Shown here piece after piece: positions 7,322 through 14,157 of a stretch of DNA of 21,031 bases (position 1 is its first letter; the number at the start of each line of letters is the position of its first letter). A model generated the notes under the pieces. That model was not told the origin of the DNA. It did not search any database and worked only from the letters and a program-made list of their open reading frames with translations. The DNA comes from an uncultured Pseudoflavonifractor sp. Its GTDB lineage: Bacteria > Bacillota > Clostridia > Oscillospirales > Oscillospiraceae. The position numbers and the translations under genes were made by a program. The stretch spans positions 1-21,031 of the forward strand of contig CANDEE010000031.1 in NCBI GenBank assembly GCA_947383685.1, in the 5' to 3' direction.

Positions 7322-9613
7322 ATGAAACACAACCCCATGACCGCCCTGCTGATAGCGGGAGCGGTGCTCTGTTCCTCCGCCTGGACCGCCCGGGCGGCAG
7401 GGAGCGAGACCAAAATTGTTCTGTCAGATGACAAAATTACCGTGGACGGCAGGACGGCCTCCACCGGTGAGACCGATCCTGTCTACACCGGGGCGGAAAT
7501 CATCTATTATAAGGACGGTACCGATGAAAGCTACGGTGAGGGGAGTGAAAATGAGAAGCACTCCGCCAGCGAGGCCGCAGCCCACACCGTGGTCACCATT
7601 ACCCAGCCGGGGACGTACCGGCTGACCGGCTCTCTCTCCCAGGGGCAGATCGCCGTTGATCTGGGTAAGGAGGCCAAGGACGACCCCAAGGCCGTGGTCA
7701 CCCTCATTCTGGACAATGTGGACGTGACGTGTACGGTAGCCCCCGCCCTTATTTTCTATAACGTCTATGAGTGTGACCGGGAATTTGTCACCTATGACAA
7801 TGACGAGAACCCGGATTACCAGTCCTCCGCTGTGGTGGATACCTCGGACGCCGGGGCCAATGTTATCGTTGCCGCCGGGAGCGTGAACACCTTTACCGGC
7901 TCCCACGTGGCCCGTATCTATAAGGAGGGAACCACCAAAAAGCTCCATAAGTACGACGGGGCCTTTTACTCCAAGATGTCCATGAACATTTTCGGGGACA
8001 ACGGGGACGACAGCGGCGTCCTCAACATTGCGGCCGACAACGAGGGTCTGGATTCCGAGCTCCACTTGACCATTTACGGCGGTACGGTGAACATTGACGC
8101 TCAGGATGATGGAATTAACACCAACGAGGATTTCGTTTCGGTGACCACCGTCAATGGAGGTACTCTGCGGGTGAATGCGGGCCAGGGCAGCGAGGGGGAC
8201 GGCATCGACTCCAACGGCTACCTGGTCATCAACGGCGGCACAGTGTGGACCATGGCCAACGAACAGACCCCCGACGGCGGCATTGACGCCGACAGCCCCA
8301 TCCTTATCAACGGCGGCGTCCTCTATGCCTTTGGTACCCGGAATGACGCTGCCGACAGTACCTCCAAGCAGCCCTATATGGAGTTGTCATTTGCCTCTAC
8401 CCTTCCGGCAGGGAGCGTTGTGGAGCTGAAGGACGGCGGTGGAGATACAGTCTGGACGGCGACCACGGAAAAGAAATGCCAGTCCATCACCCTCACCGTT
8501 CCCGGCCTGGAACTGAATACACCCTACCAGCTCTACGTGGACGGGGTGCTCCAGTGCTGGAACGGCAACAGCTTTGGCATGGGCCGTCCCGGCGGCGGCC
8601 AGCGTCCCGGGGGGATGGAGCCACCCGAGGGCTTTGAGCCGGGCCGTCGGCCTGAGGGAACGGAGTTCCCCGGCGGTCACGGGGGCCGGTTGGAGGGCCA
8701 GGAGCCTCCCCAGGGCTTTGAGCCTCCTGATGAGGGGTTTGGCGGCTTCGGCGGAGACGGCGGTTTCGGCGGCCCGGACGGGGATTTTGGCGGCGGCCCC
8801 TTTGGAGGTCAGAACCAGGCTGACGGCTCCGGCTCCACGGAATTTATGTTAACTGCGGACACGAAATCCTTCTCCGGCGTCTGTGATTCCGACGCCTCGG
8901 GCAAGACCCGGGTGTCCTTTACCGTGGACGGTGTAAAACGTAGCGGGCGGAACACCGTCATTGAGGCCATTACCGCCATCACCCCCAACGTGGAGCTGGA
9001 CCCCGCCCAGGTGCAGGTCACGGTGGCGGACGATCCCTCGGAGAACTACTCGGCCTCCTGCCTGCTGTCCGATGGGATGGAGGCGGTGAACGCCCTGCTG
9101 CCCGCTGATGAGGGCAGCTATACCCTCACCATAGCGGTGCAGAGCGGGGTGGAGGGTTACACTGGGGCTACCCAGGTGTCCTTTGCCGTGGGAGCCTTGC
9201 CCTTTTTCGACGTGCGGGAAGGGGACGAGGGCTACGATGCCGTGAAGGCCCTCTATCAGGCGGGAATCCTGAAGGGGACCACAGACATTACTTTCTCTCC
9301 CATGGTATCGGTGACCCGGGCTCAGGCCGTTACCGCCCTTGCCCGCCTGGCAGGGGCAGAGGAGGCGGAGACCGCCGCCTTTACCGATGTGGCCCCCAAT
9401 TCCTGGTACTCCGGCTACGTGGGCTGGGCTGTGGAGAACGGTATCGTGGAGGGGGATGGGCAGGGCCATTTCCTTCCCAACGCCATTGTCTCCGCCCAGC
9501 ACATGGCTTTGATGCTGGAGCGGTATGCTGAAAATTATGTAAACTCCACAACATTTTCCGGGGAGCTAAACCGGCTCCAGATGGCTCAAATGCTGGCGGA
9601 TGTAATGCAGTAA
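7322..9613 (+). CDS. Secreted Cthe_2159/DUF4353-type carbohydrate-binding protein with SLH repeats
   Basis: This 763-residue surface protein starts with a signal peptide (about 1-25, ending ARA-AG). Residues about 30-400 show right-handed beta-helix repeats of the Cthe_2159/DUF4353 kind (DNVDVTC, SGVLNIAADNEGLDSELHLTIYGGT, QDDGINTNED, GGTVWTMANEQTPDGGIDADSPI). The Asp/Gly-rich turns suggest calcium sites. Residues about 418-500 are a Gly/Pro/Phe-rich linker with repeated PPEGFEP-like units. Residues about 505-622 form an extra beta domain. S-layer homology repeats follow at about 626-675 (FFDV...) and 686-740 (FTDVAPNSWYSGYVGWAVENGI). A third repeat is reduced to a short tail (LNRLQMAQMLADVMQ). 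The protein is therefore likely non-covalently held on the cell wall, with the beta-helix facing out to bind polysaccharide. ATG 7322 follows AGAAAGGATGG. The promoter is unclear; TACAAT at 7281-7286 is a possible -10. Confidence 0.85.
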   Translation: MKHNPMTALLIAGAVLCSSAWTARAAGSETKIVLSDDKITVDGRTASTGETDPVYTGAEIIYYKDGTDESYGEGSENEKHSASEAAAHTVVTITQPGTYRLTGSLSQGQIAVDLGKEAKDDPKAVVTLILDNVDVTCTVAPALIFYNVYECDREFVTYDNDENPDYQSSAVVDTSDAGANVIVAAGSVNTFTGSHVARIYKEGTTKKLHKYDGAFYSKMSMNIFGDNGDDSGVLNIAADNEGLDSELHLTIYGGTVNIDAQDDGINTNEDFVSVTTVNGGTLRVNAGQGSEGDGIDSNGYLVINGGTVWTMANEQTPDGGIDADSPILINGGVLYAFGTRNDAADSTSKQPYMELSFASTLPAGSVVELKDGGGDTVWTATTEKKCQSITLTVPGLELNTPYQLYVDGVLQCWNGNSFGMGRPGGGQRPGGMEPPEGFEPGRRPEGTEFPGGHGGRLEGQEPPQGFEPPDEGFGGFGGDGGFGGPDGDFGGGPFGGQNQADGSGSTEFMLTADTKSFSGVCDSDASGKTRVSFTVDGVKRSGRNTVIEAITAITPNVELDPAQVQVTVADDPSENYSASCLLSDGMEAVNALLPADEGSYTLTIAVQSGVEGYTGATQVSFAVGALPFFDVREGDEGYDAVKALYQAGILKGTTDITFSPMVSVTRAQAVTALARLAGAEEAETAAFTDVAPNSWYSGYVGWAVENGIVEGDGQGHFLPNAIVSAQHMALMLERYAENYVNSTTFSGELNRLQMAQMLADVMQ

Positions 9614-9638
9614 ACGGAGTTTTGAAAACAGTTTACAT

Positions 9639-9673
9639 AAAATGCCCTTCTCCCCGCGGGAGAAGGGCATTTT
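9639..9673 (+). terminator. Intrinsic terminator after the SLH protein gene
   Basis: The 16-bp arms 9639-9654 and 9658-9673 (AAAATGCCCTTCTCCC and its complement) enclose CGC and end in TTTT. It is immediately preceded by AGTTTACATAA (9630-9640), which is an exact inverted copy of 9535-9545 inside the gene. Confidence 0.85.
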
Positions 9674-9714
9674 CGTTGTGGGGAGAGGCTCGTGAAGAAG
9701 AAAAGAATATTTTC

Positions 9715-9742
9715 TTAACCTTCCCTTAAGTTTCACTCAACC
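9715..9742 (+). promoter_or_regulatory. Three direct repeats at 11-bp spacing (OmpR/PhoP-type site) before the glycosyltransferase promoter
   Basis: TTAACC (9715), TTAAGT (9726) and TCAACC (9737) recur exactly every 11 bases and end three bases before the -35 box. Direct hexamers with 11-bp periodicity are the known binding pattern of OmpR/PhoB/PhoP-class response regulators. The nearest known pattern is the Bacillus Pho box, TT(A/C/T)ACA repeated every 11 bp. Which regulator binds is not shown here. Confidence 0.45.
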
Positions 9743-9745
9743 CCC

Positions 9746-9773
9746 TTGAAATACAAGAGAATTGTGCTAAAAT
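9746..9773 (+). promoter_or_regulatory. Promoter of the GT2 glycosyltransferase gene
   Basis: TTGAAA (9746-9751) and TAAAAT (9768-9773) are 16 bases apart, with TGTGC before the -10. The gene starts 39 bases downstream, after GGGGAGGAAT. Confidence 0.6.
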
Positions 9774-9812
9774 CGGGTTGATTCTAAATAGAGAGAGGGG
9801 AGGAATCCCGGT

Positions 9813-11096
9813 ATGAAAGTGCTCCAATTTGTGGAGACTTTTAATTTTATTATCGCCGCCATAATTACGGCGCTTTATTCTTACCAGATGGTCTATCTGG
9901 TGTTGGGACTGCTTCGCCGGCACTGGAGGGACAGGCGGCAGCCCGCGAGGCTGCGGAGGTATGCTGTGCTGATCTCCGCCCGGAACGAGGAAGGGGTCAT
10001 CGGGGAGCTGGTGGGCAGCCTGAAAAAACAGAATTATCCGGCGGAGCTGCTGGACGTATATGTGGTGGCGGACAACTGCTCCGACGATACGGCGGGAGCG
10101 GCCCAGGCCGCCGGAGCCAAGGTCTACCGCCGCTTTGACCACCTCCATGTGGGCAAGGGCTACGCTCTGGACTACCTGCTGAAAAAGCTTGCGGAGGACG
10201 GGCTGGAGAGCCAATACGAGGGCTACTTTGTCTTTGACGCGGACAACATTGTGGACCCCAACTTTGTCTCCGAAATGAACCGGACCTTTGACAGAGGGGA
10301 CTACGTGGCGGTGACAGGCTACCGCAACTCCAAGAATTTCGGGCAGAACTGGATCACAGCGGGCTACTCCATCTGGTTTTTGCGGGAGGCCCGGTTTGTC
10401 AACAGCGCCCGAATGGCCCTGGGCACCAACTGCCATGTGTCGGGTACCGGGTTCCTCATCTCTGCCGCTTATCTGCGGGAAAAGGGGGGCTGGCCCTACC
10501 ACCTGCTTACCGAGGACATTCAATTTTCCGCCGAGTGCGCCGCGGAGGGGAGAAAAATCGGCTACTGTGACGCCGCCGTCATCTATGACGAGCAGCCCAC
10601 AGCCTTCCGCCAGTCCTGGGACCAGCGGCTGCGGTGGTCCAAGGGATTTTATCAGGTGGACAGGAAATACGGCCCTGCCCTTATCCGGGGAATGTTCCGG
10701 GGCGGACGCCGGGGGCTGGGGTGCTATGACATTTTGCTCACGGTTACCCCCGGAGTGCTTCTCACCGTGCTGGGAGGCGCCCTCCAGATCGTGGCGGTGC
10801 TGGCCTGCCTGTCTGCCCCGGCCTATCTGGTGAAGCGGGTGCTGTCGGTGACCATTGACTTTTTGTCGGGGAGCTTTTGGAGCTTCTATGGGGGATTTTT
10901 CCTCTATGGCGCGCTGACAGTACTTAGCGAGTGGAGAAACATCCGGGCCACCCCGGTGCGGAAGCTCTGTTTCCTGCCCCTGTTCCCGCTTTTTATGCTG
11001 ACCTACATACCCATTTCGGTGGCGGCCCTCTTTCAGAAGGTGGAGTGGAAGCCCATCGCTCACAAATCGGTCCACCAGCTGGACCAGGCGGCGTAA
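9813..11096 (+). CDS. Membrane family-2 glycosyltransferase (processive type)
   Basis: This 427-residue protein has an N-terminal membrane segment (about 9-34), a GT-A catalytic domain (about 48-290) and two or three C-terminal membrane segments (about 303-340 and 385-410). The motifs are ISARNEEGVIGELVGSL, the nucleotide-binding VVADNCSDDT (84-93), DAD (142-144), TED (233-235, catalytic base) and QRLRW (271-275). The D, DxD, TED, QxxRW set is that of processive enzymes such as hyaluronan, cellulose and poly-GlcNAc synthases, and of glycolipid synthases. The sugar and acceptor cannot be read from the sequence. It stands alone between terminators with its own promoter, so it is not part of a capsule operon here. 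ATG 9813 follows a good GGGGAGGAA site. Confidence 0.9.
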   Translation: MKVLQFVETFNFIIAAIITALYSYQMVYLVLGLLRRHWRDRRQPARLRRYAVLISARNEEGVIGELVGSLKKQNYPAELLDVYVVADNCSDDTAGAAQAAGAKVYRRFDHLHVGKGYALDYLLKKLAEDGLESQYEGYFVFDADNIVDPNFVSEMNRTFDRGDYVAVTGYRNSKNFGQNWITAGYSIWFLREARFVNSARMALGTNCHVSGTGFLISAAYLREKGGWPYHLLTEDIQFSAECAAEGRKIGYCDAAVIYDEQPTAFRQSWDQRLRWSKGFYQVDRKYGPALIRGMFRGGRRGLGCYDILLTVTPGVLLTVLGGALQIVAVLACLSAPAYLVKRVLSVTIDFLSGSFWSFYGGFFLYGALTVLSEWRNIRATPVRKLCFLPLFPLFMLTYIPISVAALFQKVEWKPIAHKSVHQLDQAA

Positions 11097-11103
11097 GAAA
11101 AAC

Positions 11104-11138
11104 GGTCCGGCGGTTCCTTACCGCCGGACCTCTTTTTT
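11104..11138. terminator. Bidirectional terminator between the GT2 and PNPOx genes
   Basis: The stem GGTCCGGCGGT / ACCGCCGGACC (11104-11114 / 11120-11130) is followed on the forward strand by TCTTTTTT and on the reverse strand by GTTTTTC. It therefore serves both convergent genes. Confidence 0.88.
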
Positions 11139-11634
11139 ACTTGTTCCGTTCCAGCATCAATTCTTTGCCCTCTTTGCCCGTCATGTGCTCTACCGTCATC
11201 TCCAACACAAGCATATGGCTCAAAGCCCCGGAAATTTCCCGCTCTAATTCCTCCGCCGTGCCGGCGGGGTAATATTTTCGCCCCAATTCCTCTGCCGCCG
11301 CCCGCAGCTCCTGCTCCTCCTCCAGAATACGGACAGTCCCAAAGGCGATCACGCTGCGGTAGGCGGTGGTATATTTTTCCGGGATCACCCGGTCCTGGCT
11401 AATGACGCAGAAGGAGGCCCGCCCATCCCGGCGAAGGGCGTCCAGCTTGTGGCCTGATGTAGCGCAGTGGAACAGGAGCTTCCCGTCCTCATAAGCATAG
11501 CTCAGGGGCACGGCATAGGGCCAGCCTCCGTCTCCGGAGACAGCCAGCACTCCGGAGGACCCTTGCCGCAGAAGGGCCTCGCATTCCTGGTGGGGGAGCT
11601 GCTGGCGGAAGCGGCGCATTTCCCGAAATGACAT
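11137..11634 (-). CDS. Pyridoxamine 5'-phosphate oxidase-family flavoprotein (NimA-like)
   Basis: This 165-residue split-barrel flavin-binding protein shows the typical start of the family (LLRQGSSGVLAVSGDGGWPYAVPLSYAYEDGKLLFHCATSGHKLDALRRDGRASFCVI). FMN-contacting residues are expected around PYAVPLSY and HKLDALR. Relatives include NimA-type nitroreductases and general FMN-dependent oxidoreductases of unknown substrate. The substrate is not predictable here. ATG 11634 follows GGAGGAGTTTTC. It is transcribed away from the 11.7-12.6 kb cassette and converges on the glycosyltransferase gene. Confidence 0.87.
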   Translation of the reverse strand: MSFREMRRFRQQLPHQECEALLRQGSSGVLAVSGDGGWPYAVPLSYAYEDGKLLFHCATSGHKLDALRRDGRASFCVISQDRVIPEKYTTAYRSVIAFGTVRILEEEQELRAAAEELGRKYYPAGTAEELEREISGALSHMLVLEMTVEHMTGKEGKELMLERNK

Positions 11635-11663
11635 GAAAACTCCTCCTAAAAAAGATGTTTTTC

Positions 11664-11691
11664 ATTATACACCTTTTTCCCGGCTTGTGTA
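11664..11691 (-). promoter_or_regulatory. Probable promoter of the PNPOx-family gene
   Basis: On the reverse strand a perfect TATAAT (11664-11669) lies 29 bases before the start codon. The -35 match is weak (TACACA, 11686-11691, 16-base spacer). Confidence 0.5.
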
Positions 11692-11710
11692 GGCAAGAAT
11701 ATGGCCGCCC

Positions 11711-11739
11711 TTGCCTTTCCCCCGATTTTTCGATATAAT
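11711..11739 (+). promoter_or_regulatory. Promoter now feeding the cassette, formerly the trmN6-like gene promoter
   Basis: TTGCCT (11711-11716) and TATAAT (11734-11739) are 17 bases apart. Transcription would begin around 11746, within the left copy of the 10-bp target duplication. If the cassette is removed, this promoter lies directly in front of the AAGGAGG site and ATG of the gene at 12642. That is the expected ancestral arrangement. Confidence 0.6.
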
Positions 11740-11743
11740 AAGC

Positions 11744-11776
11744 TTCAAACAAATCCCAATTCGACTTCATGTTCCC
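11744..11776 (+). repeat. Left target duplication and terminal inverted repeat of the cassette
   Basis: TTCAAACAAA (11744-11753) is the left target copy. The left terminal repeat is 11754-11776 and starts TCCCAATTCGACTTCATG. It matches the reverse complement of the right end at 20 of 23 positions, including the outer 10 without mismatch. Confidence 0.85.
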
Positions 11777-12616
11777 GATGGAATACAATTAATAATTTAA
11801 AACCCGGTATGTTGTGGTATGGTGATGTATACACCGGAATTTTAAAAGGGGGGATAAATATGCTTGAAAAAATGAATGATTTTTTCAACAGACGAGTTGA
11901 TAGTTATGAAGAACATCAGCTTAATGTAATAGAGGGCGCACGAGAATTTTATCCTTATACTGCTTCCTGTTTGCCTATGCAGGATGGTGCGGAAGTGTTA
12001 GATTTGGGTTGTGGAACGGGTCTGGAACTTGGCTTTTATTTTGAGAACAACCCTACCGCAAGAATAACAGGGATAGACCTTGCGGCGGACATGCTTGACG
12101 CATTAAAGCATAAATTTTCCGGTAAAGGACTTACTACTATTTGCGGTTCATATTTTGATATTCCTTTTGAAAAAGAATGTTATGATGCAATAGTGTCCAT
12201 TGAATCGTTACATCATTTTACTCAGGAGAAAAAGACTTCTCTTTACAAAAAGGTTTTTCAAGCATTGAAACAAGATGGTTACTTTATTTTAACCGATTAT
12301 TTCGCGGGAACAGATGAACAAGAATGTTTTTATAGGCAAGAATTGTTGCGGTTAAAATCCGAGCAGGGGATTTGCGATGATGAATTTTATCATTACGATA
12401 CACCGCTTACAAAAGAACACGAATTGCAGTCGCTGAAAGAAGCAGGGTTCTCATTTGTCGATATACTTTCTGAATGGGGGGCCACCGCTACTATAAAAGC
12501 CATGAAATAAATTTCAGTTTGCAGCGTAATCGCACGAATTGTTCCAAAGGGAAAGACCTATAAATATTCACCGAACATGAACTTGAAAGCACTGGGAACA
12601 CGAAAGCGAATTGGGA
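11754..12616 (+). mobile_element. Mobile-insertion-cassette-like element carrying only a methyltransferase
   Basis: This 863-bp element is bounded by 23-bp inverted repeats (11754-11776 and 12594-12616, 20/23 identical) and an exact 10-bp direct repeat TTCAAACAAA on both outer sides (11744-11753, 12617-12626). This is the footprint of transposition by a DDE-type transposase. No transposase or fragment of one lies inside; the only gene is a SAM methyltransferase. The interior is strikingly AT-rich (line 12181-12240 has 20 G+C in 60 bases) compared with its GC-rich neighbours, so it came from another genome. Transposase-free elements carrying a cargo gene are known as mobile insertion cassettes (for example MIC231, relatives of IS231). 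The 10-bp duplication would suit an IS4/IS231-type enzyme acting in trans, but the family is not identified. Confidence 0.82.
11860..12510 (+). CDS. Class I SAM-dependent methyltransferase, cargo of the cassette
   Basis: The 216-residue protein begins MLEKMNDFFNRRVDSYEEHQ and has motif I VLDLGCGTGLELG, motif II-like ITGIDLAADMLDAL, and IVSIESLHHF then DGYFILTDYFAG later in the fold. It is a Methyltransf_11/25-type small-molecule or generic methyltransferase; the substrate is not predictable. The frame stays open upstream to 11701, but that stretch crosses the inverted repeat. ATG 11860 has AAGGGGGGATAAAT before it and fits the family start. Codons end mostly in A/T (TTA, AGA-like and GAA-rich use), unlike every other gene in the window. 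It is probably transcribed from the host promoter at 11711-11739. An internal promoter was not found. Confidence 0.85.
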   Translation: MLEKMNDFFNRRVDSYEEHQLNVIEGAREFYPYTASCLPMQDGAEVLDLGCGTGLELGFYFENNPTARITGIDLAADMLDALKHKFSGKGLTTICGSYFDIPFEKECYDAIVSIESLHHFTQEKKTSLYKKVFQALKQDGYFILTDYFAGTDEQECFYRQELLRLKSEQGICDDEFYHYDTPLTKEHELQSLKEAGFSFVDILSEWGATATIKAMK

Positions 12617-12626
12617 TTCAAACAAA
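12594..12626 (-). repeat. Right terminal inverted repeat and target duplication of the cassette
   Basis: The right terminal repeat is 12594-12616 and ends GCGAATTGGGA. The duplicate TTCAAACAAA is 12617-12626 and directly abuts the GGAGG ribosome site of the next gene. A partial inner copy of the repeat, GAACATGAA at 12573-12581, lies 23 bases inside GAACACGAA at 12596-12604. Confidence 0.85.
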
Positions 12627-12641
12627 GGAGGGGGGCCAATT

Positions 12642-13265
12642 ATGGAGCAGATAGAACAGCTTGGCCCCTATACCTACCGTTGGACGGAAGAATGCTTTCC
12701 CCTGGGGGCGGATTCCCTGGCCCTGGGGGAATTCTGCACGGTGAAGCTCCACAGCCGGGTGTTGGACCTGGGCTGCGGAGCGGGGCTGCTGCTCCTGCTC
12801 TGCGCCCGCCGTCAGCCGGATGCAACCCTTTTTGGGGTAGAAATCAATTCTGCCGCTGCCGCTCTGGCCCGGGAGAATTTGGAGAGAAACGCCCTGGCGG
12901 GGGAAATCATGACCGGGGACTTCCGTAGGGCCCTGTTGCCCGAAGAAATAGACCTTGTGGTCTCCAACCCACCCTGGTACCCCAAAGACTCGGGAAGGGC
13001 GGGCGGTCCAGGCCGGATGGAGGCCGGTACCCTTTCCGAGCTTTGCCGCACAGCGGCAAAGGCCCTGAAGCCCAAGGGCCGCTTTGCCCTGGTCCATCGC
13101 CCGGAGCGGCTGACCGACCTGCTGACAGAGCTGCGGGGGGCGGGGCTGGAGCCAAAGCGCATTCAATTCTGTCGCAGCAAACCGGACAAGCCCCCCTATG
13201 CTGTCCTCATTGAGACGGTCAAGGGCGGCAATCCCGGCCTGGCCATTTTGCCCGACCGTCCGTAA
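12642..13265 (+). CDS. trmN6: tRNA1(Val) adenine-37 N6-methyltransferase-like protein (TrmN6/YabB family)
   Basis: This 207-residue amino-methyltransferase has SAM motif I VLDLGCGAGLLLLLCARR (40-57), the acidic loop FGVEINSAAAALARENLERN and the N6-adenine signature VVSNPPWY (about 106-113). It matches the YfiC/TrmN6 family, called YabB in Bacillus, where the gene precedes yazA-rsmI-abrB. Here rsmI and abrB follow directly; yazA is absent. Family members methylate adenine in tRNA, but the Bacillus target is less certain than that of E. coli. ATG 12642 follows AAAGGAGGGGGG. That site begins inside the right 10-bp target copy, so the cassette inserted between promoter and ribosome site and left the coding region intact. 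Confidence 0.85.
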   Translation: MEQIEQLGPYTYRWTEECFPLGADSLALGEFCTVKLHSRVLDLGCGAGLLLLLCARRQPDATLFGVEINSAAAALARENLERNALAGEIMTGDFRRALLPEEIDLVVSNPPWYPKDSGRAGGPGRMEAGTLSELCRTAAKALKPKGRFALVHRPERLTDLLTELRGAGLEPKRIQFCRSKPDKPPYAVLIETVKGGNPGLAILPDRP

Positions 13266-13289
13266 TTTCACCCCAAAGGAGGGCTGTCC

Positions 13290-14117
13290 ATGCCCGGCAC
13301 TCTGTATCTTGTCCCCACCCCCATCGGCAACCTGGGAGACGTCTCCCGCCGGATGGCGGAGACCTTTGCCCAGGTGGACTTCATCGCCGCTGAGGACACC
13401 CGGGTGACCCTGAAGCTCCTGAACCACCTGGGCCTCAAAAAGCCCCTTATGAGCTACTACCGCCACAACACCGACGAGGCGGGGCGGCAGGTGCTGGACC
13501 GCCTCCTGGCGGGGGAGAGCTGCGCCCTCTGTACCGACGCGGGCACCCCCGCCATTTCGGATCCCGGCGAAGACCTGGTGGCTCTCTGCGCGGAGAACGG
13601 GGTTCCAGTGGTGCCCCTGCCCGGCCCCTGCGCGCTTACCACGGCCCTCTGCGCCTCGGGCCTGCCCACCGCCCGGTTCGTCTTTGAGGGCTTTCTGCCC
13701 ATGAACAGAAAAAACCGCCGTGCCCGGCTGGAGGCCCTGGCGGGGGAGGAACGGACCATCCTGCTCTATGAGGCTCCCCACAAGCTGACCGCTACCCTCT
13801 CTGACCTGCTCTCCGCCTTTGGCCCTGACCGCCGCATTTCCCTCTGCCGGGAGCTGACTAAGTTCCACGAGGAGATTGTTCGCACCACCCTGGGGGATGC
13901 GGCGGAGAAGTACAGGAGCGAGGTCCCCCGGGGGGAATTTGTCCTGGTGGTGGAGGGGGTCCCCGCCGCCGGAGAGGGGGAATATACCCTGGACGACGGT
14001 CTGGAACGGGTGGAAACCCTTCTAGCCCAAGGTATTTCCAGAAAGGATGCGGTGAGGCAGGCCGCCAGGGAGCTGGGGCTGTCCCGGAATGAGCTTTACA
14101 ATGCTGCACGGGAGTGA
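13290..14117 (+). CDS. rsmI: 16S rRNA (cytidine-1402-2'-O)-methyltransferase
   Basis: This 275-residue tetrapyrrole-methylase-fold enzyme shows the RsmI signature VPTPIGNLGDVSRRM (8-22), AAEDTR (33-38), SYYRHN (about 55-60), TDAGTPAISDPGEDLV (82-97) and VPLPGPCALTTAL. It 2'-O-methylates C1402 in the ribosomal P site together with RsmH's N4 methylation. It lies 24 bases after the trmN6-like gene with its own AAAGGAGG site, so the two are likely co-transcribed. The length is normal for the family. Confidence 0.95.
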   Translation: MPGTLYLVPTPIGNLGDVSRRMAETFAQVDFIAAEDTRVTLKLLNHLGLKKPLMSYYRHNTDEAGRQVLDRLLAGESCALCTDAGTPAISDPGEDLVALCAENGVPVVPLPGPCALTTALCASGLPTARFVFEGFLPMNRKNRRARLEALAGEERTILLYEAPHKLTATLSDLLSAFGPDRRISLCRELTKFHEEIVRTTLGDAAEKYRSEVPRGEFVLVVEGVPAAGEGEYTLDDGLERVETLLAQGISRKDAVRQAARELGLSRNELYNAARE

Positions 14118-14152
14118 TACTTTACATAATTATGTAAAGTAAACTTTACATA
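14118..14152. repeat. 24-bp perfect palindrome plus a third half-site
   Basis: Directly after the rsmI stop codon, TACTTTACATAA (14118-14129) is followed without a gap by its exact reverse complement (14130-14141). A third copy of the half-site, AACTTTACATA (14142-14152), then comes before the terminator. The same TTTACATAA word precedes the terminator at 9639. It may be a regulator-binding dyad or a small dispersed repeat. Confidence 0.65.
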
Positions 14153-14157
14153 GAAAA

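Noticed and set aside
8580..8815. Repeated GC-rich units that could look like a CRISPR or tandem-repeat array
   Set aside because: They are the in-frame Gly/Pro/Phe-rich linker codons of the SLH protein, without constant repeat or spacer lengths.
9726..11075. 449-codon open frame opposite the glycosyltransferase
   Set aside because: Mirror of a gene with all GT2 motifs; it has no ribosome site and no recognisable domain.
11701..11859. Upstream extension of the cassette methyltransferase frame
   Set aside because: The extension runs through the host -10 box, the target duplication and the terminal inverted repeat. The well-placed ATG at 11860 fits the family start.
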